From NCBI GenBank assembly GCA_945869755.1, contig CAMBPW010000059.1:1-6101 (forward strand): DNA of 6,101 bases, given 5' to 3'. The DNA comes from an uncultured Gemella sp. GTDB taxonomy: Bacteria > Bacillota > Bacilli > Staphylococcales > Gemellaceae. A program made the position numbers and the translations under genes. Below the pieces are notes generated by a model. The model worked only from the letters and a program-made list of their open reading frames with translations. It had not been told where the DNA came from and made no database searches. Positions 1 through 5,558 of this stretch are shown here, piece after piece; position 1 is the stretch's first letter, and each line of letters starts with the position of its first letter.

Positions 1-1
1 A

Positions 2-52
2 ATAGTAACAATTTTAGCAGGTGCAACAGGAATTTCTGTAAGTAAAAAATAA
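2..52 (+). CDS. C-terminal end of an unidentified protein, 5' part outside the window
   Basis: The frame beginning at base 2 is open from the left edge and gives 16 residues, IVTILAGATGISVSKK, before a TAA stop at 50-52. The hydrophobic run followed by two lysines resembles the end of a membrane helix with a positively charged cytoplasmic tail. That is common for C-terminally anchored surface proteins and for small membrane proteins, but 16 residues cannot identify a family. A strong inverted repeat begins 12 bases after the stop, which supports this being a real gene end. The gene converges on the large surface-protein gene. The other two plus frames look less protein-like. Confidence 0.55.
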   Translation: MVTILAGATGISVSKK

Positions 53-64
53 AAATATTAAGCA

Positions 65-89
65 AAAAGACGACTATAAGTCGTCTTTT
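65..89. terminator. Bidirectional intrinsic terminator between convergent genes
   Basis: A perfect 11-bp inverted repeat (AAAAGACGACT, loop ATA, AGTCGTCTTTT) lies between the plus-strand gene ending at 52 and the minus-strand gene ending at 133. Read on plus, the stem ends in T4 followed by GTTCTTT. Read on minus, it ends in T5 followed by GCTT. The GC-containing core with A and T flanks on both sides is the usual form of a terminator shared by two convergent genes. Confidence 0.85.
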
Positions 90-132
90 GTTCTTTATAG
101 ATTACACAAAATTAAATATTATATTTTATTAT

Positions 133-3100
133 TTAATTTTTAAAAAATTTTTTTCTTAAAATTAAATATGCTGTAGCTAATAAAGATATAACTACCCCTA
201 TTATTAATATATATTTACTAGATAATTTATTTTCTTCATTATTATTTGAAGTTTTATCTTTTTGGCTATTTGATTTTTGTTTTGTTTCTTCTTTATTTGA
301 TTTTTTATTTATTTCATTTCCAACATTTGAACTATCATTATTATTTTTTTCTTTATTTTCTAAATTTGCCAAACACCCTTTTTCTGAACAAGAGTTAGAT
401 GATTTTAATTTACAATCCCCAGTTGTAGAATCACAAGATAAATTACTACTTGAACAAGAACTTGAAACTCCATTACAAGTTGATGAATTATTTAAACTAC
501 AAGTATTATTTGGATTATCACATGGTCTTGTTCCGTCTGCATTTTGTGGCTTATCACACGGTCTTGTTCCGTCTGCATTTTGTGGCTTGTCACACGGTCT
601 TGTTCCATCTGCGTTTTGTGGTTTATCACACGGTCTTGTTCCATCTGCGTTTTGTGGTTTATCACACGGTCTTGTTACACTAACATTACTACTATTATTA
701 GTTATAGCTTCATAAACCAAAACATATTTAGAAAAATGCGTAGTTTCAAAAGTAGCAGTATAGCAACCAAATTCTTTTAGTGATACTTGCACTAATTCCC
801 CACTATCAGATACATAATATACTTTAGACACATTGTAGCCACTACGTTTCGGAACTGTTACTGTATATTTTGCTTCTTGCATATCTACTTTTTCTTTACT
901 TACGCTATCTACAAAGTAAATATCATACAAGTCATACATATAATTTGATAAAGAAGCAACAGTTTCATTAACTTTATTGGCAACTAAGTCATATCCTGCA
1001 AAGTCTATACCTGTTACAGTTACATTGTTATTTTTTACTACATATTTTGGTGGTAGTGTTGGTTTTGTATTTTCATTTGTTTCAGTTGTAGATGACGTTA
1101 CTACATTATCTTCATTTTTTTCTGAACTAGCTTCTTTAGCATATTCAATTGCATAATTTGAAAAATGATTAGTTGTAAATGTTACTGTGTCTTCTGTTTG
1201 TGTAAACTGATGTTCTGTTAAATTACCTTCATTAGAAACATAGTAAACTTTTACAACATCTTTACCTACTTGTTTTTTTATCGTTACTTTATATTCTTTT
1301 TCCGGAGATAGTGTAACTAATTCCCCGTTTTCTCCTCCACGATAAATATTTTTAAATGAAATATTATAAATATCTACATCTCTATCTGCTAAAGAATTAA
1401 TAGATGTTTTGTCTACTTTTTCTACATCCATTCTCAAATCTGAAAAATTAAATTCTGATAATACAGAAACATTATGTGCTTTATTTTCTATTTTGTGCAT
1501 AGGTTTCATATTATTATCTTTATTGTTTAGCGTAATTCTTTCTACTAAACGACAATTTAAGTGGTTGTATGGGAATTTTCCTTGTGGTTTTTGTTTAATT
1601 ACTATCGGGAAAAATTCTGTTTCATATTTATCACTAACAACTCTTATGTAATAATCATAATCTTCTTCTAATAATCTGGATGTTAAAATACCATCTTTTG
1701 TTGTTACTCTTAACGTTTCTAATTCTGGAACTATTAATTCAAAAGTAATAGGTTCTGTAATAATAGCTCCTTTATGATATACAGGAATATTTATTGCAGT
1801 TCTTTGTTCTGACTTATCAACAATAGTAAATTTATCAAAATCTACTGTTCTAAGAGAAGGGTCGATAAGCATTCTAACAATTTTTTTACTAAAATTAACT
1901 CCAAGAATATATTCTTCTGCCAATCTATATTTATCTCCTACAACTTTTGCAACATAAATTTGTCCATAATTTAATTCTAAATTGTTAATTTGTCCATTTA
2001 CTACGTCTATAGTTTTTACTAATTCTCCGTCCTCATAATCATATAACTCAATAGTTATATTTTCATTTATTATTTCACCTTGAGGATTTGTAGAGCTAAC
2101 TAATAATACTGGAATATTTGTTATATTATTTTCTGTAGTTCCTCCAGAATTTTCTTCTGTTTCTGTTGGTTGACTACTATTTTCTGTATTTAATGGTTTT
2201 CTTTCTAAAATTAATTTGTCTATATAACGTTCATTAGGATCATCTAAATTAATTGGATAATGCGCCATAAATGTATACAGATGATAGTCATTCATCGTAT
2301 ATTTATCATTATCTTTTAACGAGAATGTATAATTTTCATCTTCATACATATCAACTCTCGGCAGTTTTCCATTCTCACTAACATACTCTTTAGTAATATT
2401 TCTATCATCGTTAGTTATTACGAAATTAAGTGACTCTAATATAGGTTCTCCATCTCCATCTACTAATGTTAATTCTAATATTTTATGAATAGGTGTAGTA
2501 TCAGTGCTAGCAACTTTTTCTACTGCAATATTTCTAATTTCTTCAAAAGTTTCATCATTAAATGGATAACCATCACTCATTACATAAAACTCAAATTGTT
2601 GCATTGTATAACTATTATTTTCTTTTACAGTTACTACATAATTTTTTTCTTTTTTCAATTTTAATTCAGGTAATTTACCATTATTTGAAACTACTTCTTT
2701 TTGTTCATTAGTTTCTTTCTCAGTAAATATAAAAGTTATCTCTTCACTTACTAATTCTGATGAAATTTTGTCTACTATAGAAAATTGCGGTATAGTAGCA
2801 ATACTATCATCTTGTGGTAATTCTACTTGTTTTTTATTTAAAATTAATCCTACTAATTGACTTTCAATGTTTCCATTTATAAAAGGCAATAGATTTCCAG
2901 CTGAATTTAATTTATAAACAAATCTTAAACTTTCCATTACATATTGTTCATTTTCATTTAAAGTAATATTAAAAGCATCTCCATCTTTAACTCTTAATAT
3001 CGGTGAAATTTTTCCAAATTTGCTAGTAACAGATATTGTATCTCCACCTTCTTTAGAAATAACAAATGTTAATGGATCTATCACTGATTCTTCATCACTT

Positions 3101-3924
3101 TCTATAGGCAAATCTAAACGTTTATTAACTGGATTTGCTGGTTGTGGAACAACTTTTTCTTCAAGAATTAATTCTGATAAAAGTTGTTCTCCATTAGTTT
3201 TAACAGGTATATATTCTCCAAAACCATCATCATAACTAAATTTAAAATCTAGTGGCGTAAAACTATATTTTGCATTATCTTGTAATTTAAAAATATATTC
3301 TTTTGAAGAATCTAGTTCTACACCATTTATCATAGATCTACTTGTAGCCACTGTTTTAACAACTACCCCCGTAGATTTGTCAACAATATCAAATTTAACT
3401 TCATCAGAAATTACTCTATTTTTATACTTTACTGAAATATATTGTAAAAATGCTGATTCAGACTCTTCTGGCAATGTACTTTCAAGTTGAACACTAATAT
3501 TGTCATTATCAACAGTTGCCTTTTTTCTTAAAAATAAACCGTCTAAATCAATTACTTCTCCATTACTATATAAATGAGTAAATCCTGACAAATCTTTTCT
3601 AGCTACAACTATAATTGGATCCATAGTGTATAAATTATTTTCATTTAAAGAAATAGTATATTCCACATCATTCCTAAATTTAGGAAAAATAGACCCTCTC
3701 ACTGTATTATACTGCTTTGTTTCCCCATTACCCGTAATAGTAAAACTTACACTATCTTCAACAAATTCTCCATTGCTTCTAACATTCAAAAAGAAATTAG
3801 AAAATTTAGGTTCTACTGTTGTTGCACTTTCTTCTGTAGCAAAAGAAAATTCCTCATGACTTGCATAAGGAAGAATAAATAATGATAAAAGAAAAGCAAC
3901 AAAAAACTTTAACGTCCTTTTCAT
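133..3924 (-). CDS. Large repeat-containing, cysteine-rich, membrane-anchored surface protein
   Basis: A 1263-residue secreted protein; I do not recognise a named family and its ligand is unknown. Residues 1-21 or 1-29 form a signal peptide (MKRTLK, then a hydrophobic core FFVAFLLSLFIL; cleavage probably after PYAS or SFA). Residues 41-800 hold about seven degenerate repeats of 95-105 residues. Residues 823-930 and 966-1073 are two copies of another domain, each with KVYYVS and T-x-HFS-x-Y signatures. Residues 1084-1140 are 12-residue TRPCDKPQNADG repeats, 1141-1184 a further cysteine ladder, 1185-1236 a Lys/Asn/Ser/Glu-rich linker, and 1238-1256 a membrane helix followed by RKKFFKN. No LPXTG motif precedes the helix, so membrane rather than sortase anchoring is inferred. 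The start is fixed by TAAGGAGAA six bases upstream and by the signal peptide directly after the ATG. An adhesin or other cell-surface contact role is plausible but inferred from architecture only. Confidence 0.9.
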   Translation of the reverse strand: MKRTLKFFVAFLLSLFILPYASHEEFSFATEESATTVEPKFSNFFLNVRSNGEFVEDSVSFTITGNGETKQYNTVRGSIFPKFRNDVEYTISLNENNLYTMDPIIVVARKDLSGFTHLYSNGEVIDLDGLFLRKKATVDNDNISVQLESTLPEESESAFLQYISVKYKNRVISDEVKFDIVDKSTGVVVKTVATSRSMINGVELDSSKEYIFKLQDNAKYSFTPLDFKFSYDDGFGEYIPVKTNGEQLLSELILEEKVVPQPANPVNKRLDLPIESDEESVIDPLTFVISKEGGDTISVTSKFGKISPILRVKDGDAFNITLNENEQYVMESLRFVYKLNSAGNLLPFINGNIESQLVGLILNKKQVELPQDDSIATIPQFSIVDKISSELVSEEITFIFTEKETNEQKEVVSNNGKLPELKLKKEKNYVVTVKENNSYTMQQFEFYVMSDGYPFNDETFEEIRNIAVEKVASTDTTPIHKILELTLVDGDGEPILESLNFVITNDDRNITKEYVSENGKLPRVDMYEDENYTFSLKDNDKYTMNDYHLYTFMAHYPINLDDPNERYIDKLILERKPLNTENSSQPTETEENSGGTTENNITNIPVLLVSSTNPQGEIINENITIELYDYEDGELVKTIDVVNGQINNLELNYGQIYVAKVVGDKYRLAEEYILGVNFSKKIVRMLIDPSLRTVDFDKFTIVDKSEQRTAINIPVYHKGAIITEPITFELIVPELETLRVTTKDGILTSRLLEEDYDYYIRVVSDKYETEFFPIVIKQKPQGKFPYNHLNCRLVERITLNNKDNNMKPMHKIENKAHNVSVLSEFNFSDLRMDVEKVDKTSINSLADRDVDIYNISFKNIYRGGENGELVTLSPEKEYKVTIKKQVGKDVVKVYYVSNEGNLTEHQFTQTEDTVTFTTNHFSNYAIEYAKEASSEKNEDNVVTSSTTETNENTKPTLPPKYVVKNNNVTVTGIDFAGYDLVANKVNETVASLSNYMYDLYDIYFVDSVSKEKVDMQEAKYTVTVPKRSGYNVSKVYYVSDSGELVQVSLKEFGCYTATFETTHFSKYVLVYEAITNNSSNVSVTRPCDKPQNADGTRPCDKPQNADGTRPCDKPQNADGTRPCDKPQNADGTRPCDNPNNTCSLNNSSTCNGVSSSCSSSNLSCDSTTGDCKLKSSNSCSEKGCLANLENKEKNNNDSSNVGNEINKKSNKEETKQKSNSQKDKTSNNNEENKLSSKYILIIGVVISLLATAYLILRKKFFKN
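136..213 (-). other. C-terminal membrane anchor without sortase motif
   Basis: Residues 1238-1263 of the surface protein: a hydrophobic stretch (YILIIGVVISLLATAYLIL) followed by the basic tail RKKFFKN. Helix plus basic tail is what a sortase substrate shows after its LPXTG signal, but the residues just before it read EENKLSSK, with no LPXTG-like pentapeptide. The protein is therefore predicted to stay in the membrane as a single-pass protein with its C-terminus inside. Confidence 0.75.
373..504 (-). other. Cysteine ladder with 7-8-residue spacing
   Basis: Residues 1141-1184 of the surface protein, directly after the 12-residue repeats. Cysteines fall at 1142, 1150, 1157, 1164, 1171, 1179 and 1184. 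Counting from the last repeat cysteine at 1135, the steps are 7, 8, 7, 7, 7, 8 and 5. Residues between them are mostly Ser, Asn, Thr, Gly and Lys with almost no hydrophobic residues, so a folded globular domain is unlikely. The spacing is regular although the intervening sequence is not repeated, which suggests that selection acts on cysteine position. Confidence 0.75.
505..675 (-). repeat. 36-bp in-frame tandem repeat encoding TRPCDKPQNADG
   Basis: Four complete 36-base units lie at 532-567, 568-603, 604-639 and 640-675. A partial, diverged fifth unit at 505-531 encodes TRPCDNPNN. They encode residues 1084-1140 of the surface protein. The units at 604 and 640 are identical. Those at 532 and 568 differ from each other by one base, and the two pairs differ at three further positions. 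Every difference is silent (Asp, Asn and Lys third-codon positions). The units are visibly richer in G+C (16-17 of 36 bases) than the surrounding gene. The unit length is a multiple of three, so copy-number change keeps the frame. Confidence 0.95.
706..1458 (-). other. Two copies of a surface-protein domain with KVYYVS and HFS-x-Y motifs
   Basis: Residues 823-930 and 966-1073 of the surface protein align with each other. Shared landmarks are Y-x-V-T-(I/V)-x-K in the middle, VKVYYVSNEGNL against SKVYYVSDSGEL, and the closing VTFTTNHFSNYAIEY against ATFETTHFSKYVLVY. A polar Ser/Thr/Glu/Asn linker (about 931-958) separates them. From memory, the ending with T-x-HFS-x-Y is a recurring beta-strand pattern in surface proteins of Bacillota; no family name is claimed. 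The second copy has a cysteine at 1054 that the first lacks. Confidence 0.7.
1525..3804 (-). repeat. About seven degenerate ~95-105-residue protein repeats
   Basis: Repeats start near residues 41, 160, 269, 378, 480, 603 and 711 of the surface protein. Each has a strand of the type x-(I/V/L)-(T/S/K/N)-(F/I)-x-(I/F/L), as in DSVSFTI, DEVKFDI, DPLTFVI, EEITFIF, ESLNFVI, ENITIEL and EPITFEL. Next comes a turn with NGKLP-like sequence, clearest in repeats 4 and 5. Then a strand ends near Y-x-x-x-(L/V)-x-(E/D)-N and leads into a tyrosine motif (NNLYTM, NAKYSF, NEQYVM, NNSYTM, NDKYTM, GDKYRL, SDKYET). Repeats 1-5 often close with (L/F)-I-L-x-x-K-like segments. Repeats 6 and 7 are the most diverged and follow a Glu/Thr/Ser/Asn linker at 580-601. 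The alternation pattern suggests a beta-sandwich; that fold is inferred. Confidence 0.8.
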
Positions 3925-3930
3925 AGTAAA

Positions 3931-3939
3931 TTCTCCTTA
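3931..3939 (-). promoter_or_regulatory. Ribosome binding site of the surface-protein gene
   Basis: On minus the sequence reads TAAGGAGAA, then six bases (TTTACT), then ATG at 3924-3922. This is a strong Shine-Dalgarno match and fixes the start. Just upstream, ATTTATT and AATAAAT (3939-3945 and 3951-3957) could form a 7-bp all-AU hairpin touching the site. It would be weak, and a regulatory role is not supported. Confidence 0.85.
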
Positions 3940-4040
3940 TTTATTGTTTAAATAAATATAGAAATTTACAAACTGCCCCTACTTAATATCGCTATACAAA
4001 TCAATAAATCTCTATTTATATTAGCAATCCCCTTATAAAA

Positions 4041-4070
4041 ATTATATCACACTAAAATTCAAAATTGCAA
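4041..4070 (-). promoter_or_regulatory. Sigma-A-type promoter with extended -10 for the surface-protein gene
   Basis: On minus: a -35-like TTGCAA (4070-4065), an 18-base spacer, and a perfect -10 TATAAT (4046-4041) preceded by TGA, giving the extended -10 form TGnTATAAT. Transcription would start near 4034, leaving a leader of about 110 nt before the ATG at 3924. The -35 lies inside the short palindrome ATTGCAAT (4064-4071). No better match upstream of this gene was seen. Confidence 0.75.
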
Positions 4071-4256
4071 TCGTTATCTAAAAATATTTTTAAACTTATG
4101 AGTTATAAATTTTGTAATTTTAACATAAAAAGTGTAGAAACAAATTTATAATAAAATTTCCAACTTTACAAAATTTTAATTACTAAAAAGTGTGTATAAA
4201 AAAGAATAACTTCTCTCTTTCACACTATCTTTATATAATTTTCTTAATAAACTTCT

Positions 4257-4293
4257 AAAAACATTAGTATTACAACTTAAATCATTTACTAAT
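4257..4293 (-). terminator. Candidate terminator after mtnN
   Basis: Ten bases past the mtnN stop on minus, ATTAGTA (4293-4287) can pair with TACTAAT (4269-4263) across a 17-base loop, with one further U-G pair possible. The 3' arm is followed by G and then T5 (4261-4257). The stem is AU-rich and the loop is long, so it is weaker than the 65-89 terminator. Its position and T-run fit the end of the udk-greA-mtnN transcript. Confidence 0.4.
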
Positions 4294-4303
4294 AAGTAAT
4301 TTT

Positions 4304-4987
4304 TTATAGTTTTTTAATTAATTCCATTGTTAATGTAGATGAATTTTTTGCAGCTATTTCTAAAAATTCATCAAATGTAATTCTATTACCCTCTTCTGCC
4401 TTGTCGCTAACACTACGACATACAATAAATGGGACATTAAAATTGTAACAAGTTTGTGCAATTGCCGCTGCTTCCATATCTACTGCTAACATATTTGGAA
4501 AGTGATTTAAAATTTCTTTTTTTCTATTTTTATCTGAAATAAACGAATCTGATGTTCCTAACATTCCAAAAACTATATTATTATTTTCTAGTTTAATTGA
4601 TTTAGCAATTTCTTTTAACTTATTATCACTTAAATATGTAGCAGGCATTTGTGGAACTTGTCCAAATTTGTAACCAAAATGTGTAGCATCTACATCAAAA
4701 TGGACTACTTCTGTTCCAACAATTAAATCCCCTATATTAAGTTCATTATTTAACGATCCACACGTTCCAATATTAATAACATATTCTACACTATAATTGT
4801 TTAATAATAATGTAGTAGCAATCGCTGCATTAACTTTTCCGGGACTAGATAACATTAAAACAATTTCTCTATCACAATATATTCCCTCGTAAAATTCTAC
4901 GTGAGCTATTTTTTTTATCGTTAAATTTTTAATTTCTGATTTTATAATAGCAACTTCTTCTGGCATTGCTCCTATTAATGCTATCAT
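4304..4987 (-). CDS. mtnN: 5'-methylthioadenosine/S-adenosylhomocysteine nucleosidase
   Basis: This 227-residue cytosolic enzyme cleaves the N-glycosidic bond of methylthioadenosine and S-adenosylhomocysteine, releasing adenine. It feeds methionine salvage and supplies S-ribosylhomocysteine. Length is normal for the family. Visible signatures are IGAMPEE near the N-terminus (Glu11, matching E. coli Glu12), SDSFI (Phe149), VDMEAAAIA (Glu172, matching Glu174) and RSVSDKAEE (Asp195, matching the catalytic acid Asp197), then FDEFLEIAAK. The catalytic residues are therefore present. Three loops differ from the common pattern: SSPGK instead of SGIGK, NIGTCGS instead of NTGSAGG, and TSDSF instead of TGDSF. 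The start follows an AAGTAGGT site that overlaps the greA stop codon, and the two genes are 7 bases apart, so they are cotranscribed and perhaps translationally coupled. A different purine-nucleoside-cleaving member of the PNP/UDP superfamily is the less likely alternative. Confidence 0.93.
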   Translation of the reverse strand: MIALIGAMPEEVAIIKSEIKNLTIKKIAHVEFYEGIYCDREIVLMLSSPGKVNAAIATTLLLNNYSVEYVINIGTCGSLNNELNIGDLIVGTEVVHFDVDATHFGYKFGQVPQMPATYLSDNKLKEIAKSIKLENNNIVFGMLGTSDSFISDKNRKKEILNHFPNMLAVDMEAAAIAQTCYNFNVPFIVCRSVSDKAEEGNRITFDEFLEIAAKNSSTLTMELIKKL

Positions 4988-4992
4988 AACAT

Positions 4993-5000
4993 ACCTACTT
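4993..5000 (-). promoter_or_regulatory. Ribosome binding site of mtnN overlapping the greA stop codon
   Basis: On minus: AAGTAGGT, then ATGTT, then ATG. Seven of eight bases match AAGGAGGT, and the spacing of five bases supports the mtnN start at 4987. The TAG inside this site (4997-4995) is the greA stop codon, so ribosomes ending greA sit on the mtnN initiation region. Confidence 0.8.
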
Positions 5001-5483
5001 AATTTCTAAAATTTTAATATCCATTGTATCTTCTGCACCTGTAGGAAGAGAAACTTTCACTACATCTCCTACTTCTTTTCCTAAAAGTGCTTGTGCCACA
5101 GGACTATCATTTGAAATTTTAAATTCAAACGGATTTGCTTCTGCACTACCTACAATTTTATAAGTTTCTTCTACTCCGTCTGGAAGTTCTACATAAGTTA
5201 CTGTATGACCTAGACGAATTGTATTTGATTGTTCATCAATTTGAATAATTTTCGCATAGCGAATCATTTGTTCCATTTCAAGAATTTTTTGTTCAATAAA
5301 TCCTTGTTCATCTTTGGCAGCATCATACTCCGAGTTTTCAGATAAATCTCCAAAACTACGTGCTATTTTTATTTTTTCAATTACTTCTGGACGTTTTACT
5401 TTTTTATAATGTTCTAATTCTTCTACTAATTTGTCATAACCTTCTTGGGTCATTTGATATTCTAAAACTTCTTCTAATGCCAT
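4995..5483 (-). CDS. greA: Transcription elongation factor GreA
   Basis: A 162-residue cytosolic factor that enters the secondary channel of RNA polymerase and stimulates cleavage of the backtracked transcript, rescuing stalled complexes. The N-terminal coiled coil (about 12-80) carries the family tip ARSFGDLSENSEYDAAKDEQ (41-60), including Asp46 and Glu49, the counterparts of the acidic pair that positions metal in GreA. The C-terminal globular domain contains IVGSAEANPFEFKISNDSP (110-128) and ALLGKEVGDVV (132-142), also typical. Length is usual for Bacilli. The first ATG is preferred over Met11 because AAGGAGA lies five bases upstream and B. subtilis GreA, as I recall it, has a similar short extension before its MT-x-EG motif. 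It lies between udk and mtnN; the udk-greA pairing is known from Bacillus. Confidence 0.97.
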   Translation of the reverse strand: MALEEVLEYQMTQEGYDKLVEELEHYKKVKRPEVIEKIKIARSFGDLSENSEYDAAKDEQGFIEQKILEMEQMIRYAKIIQIDEQSNTIRLGHTVTYVELPDGVEETYKIVGSAEANPFEFKISNDSPVAQALLGKEVGDVVKVSLPTGAEDTMDIKILEIK

Positions 5484-5488
5484 TTCTA

Positions 5489-5495
5489 TCTCCTT
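5489..5495 (-). promoter_or_regulatory. Ribosome binding site of greA
   Basis: On minus: AAGGAGA, then TAGAA, then ATG. This strong site supports the first ATG (5483) as the greA start rather than the internal Met11. Confidence 0.85.
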
Positions 5496-5529
5496 AAATT
5501 TAAAATTTTCAATTTATTTATAATACATT

Positions 5530-5558
5530 ATTATATATGTTTTTTCTTTATTTTTCTA
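5530..5558 (-). promoter_or_regulatory. Possible internal promoter for greA-mtnN
   Basis: In the 64-base udk-greA gap, minus reads TAGAAA (5558-5553, four of six -35 bases), a 17-base spacer and a perfect TATAAT (5535-5530). The -35 overlaps the last udk codons. The -10 also lies in a 7-bp AT-only palindrome (5519-5535) that has no T-run and so is a poor terminator. In such AT-rich DNA this match could be chance. Confidence 0.35.

Larger units (their letters stand above)
3925..4303. other. 379-base intergenic region
   Basis: No credible gene is present; the longest start-to-stop frame noticed on plus is 17 codons without a ribosome binding site. The left third holds the promoter and the ~110-nt leader of the surface-protein gene. 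The right end holds a candidate terminator for mtnN. The AT-rich middle (about 4075-4255) contains two copies of AAAAAGTGT on plus (4127-4135, 4185-4193). TCACACTA occurs twice on plus (4047-4054, inside the promoter spacer, and 4220-4227). The shared AGTGT core thus appears four times, twice in each orientation. I recognise no riboswitch or known operator. Confidence 0.6.

Noticed and set aside
505..675. Regular 36-base repeats suggest a CRISPR array at first sight.
   Set aside because: The units are directly adjacent with no spacers, continue the reading frame of the surface protein and vary only at silent positions. This is a coding tandem repeat.
450..780. Two overlapping plus-strand open frames of 77-78 codons with periodic peptide sequence.
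   Set aside because: They are antisense readings of the 36-base repeats and flanks inside the large gene. Their periodicity is inherited from the repeat, and the opposite strand has a clear gene with signal peptide and ribosome binding site.
1042..1059. LPPKY at residues 957-961 of the surface protein as a possible sortase signal.
   Set aside because: It lacks the Thr-Gly of LPXTG, lies 300 residues from the C-terminus and is not followed by a membrane helix. It is part of a proline-containing linker.
1409..3859. Three more plus-strand open frames of 71-80 codons (1409-1651, 3020-3235, 3626-3859).
   Set aside because: All lie opposite the surface-protein gene, with no ribosome binding sites or recognisable protein features that I could see. 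They are chance frames in AT-rich DNA.
4098..4151. A 17-codon plus-strand frame (MSYKFCNF...) in the intergenic region.
   Set aside because: No ribosome binding site, no recognisable features and very short; expected by chance.
4147..4152. A perfect TATAAT on plus in the intergenic region.
   Set aside because: No acceptable -35 at 16-18 bases and no plus-strand gene downstream.
4286..4306. TTACTAATAAGTAA followed by T6 on plus looks like a small terminator.
   Set aside because: The stem is only 5 bp, no plus-strand gene leads into it and it runs into the mtnN coding end. The same bases are better used in the minus-strand hairpin at 4257-4293.
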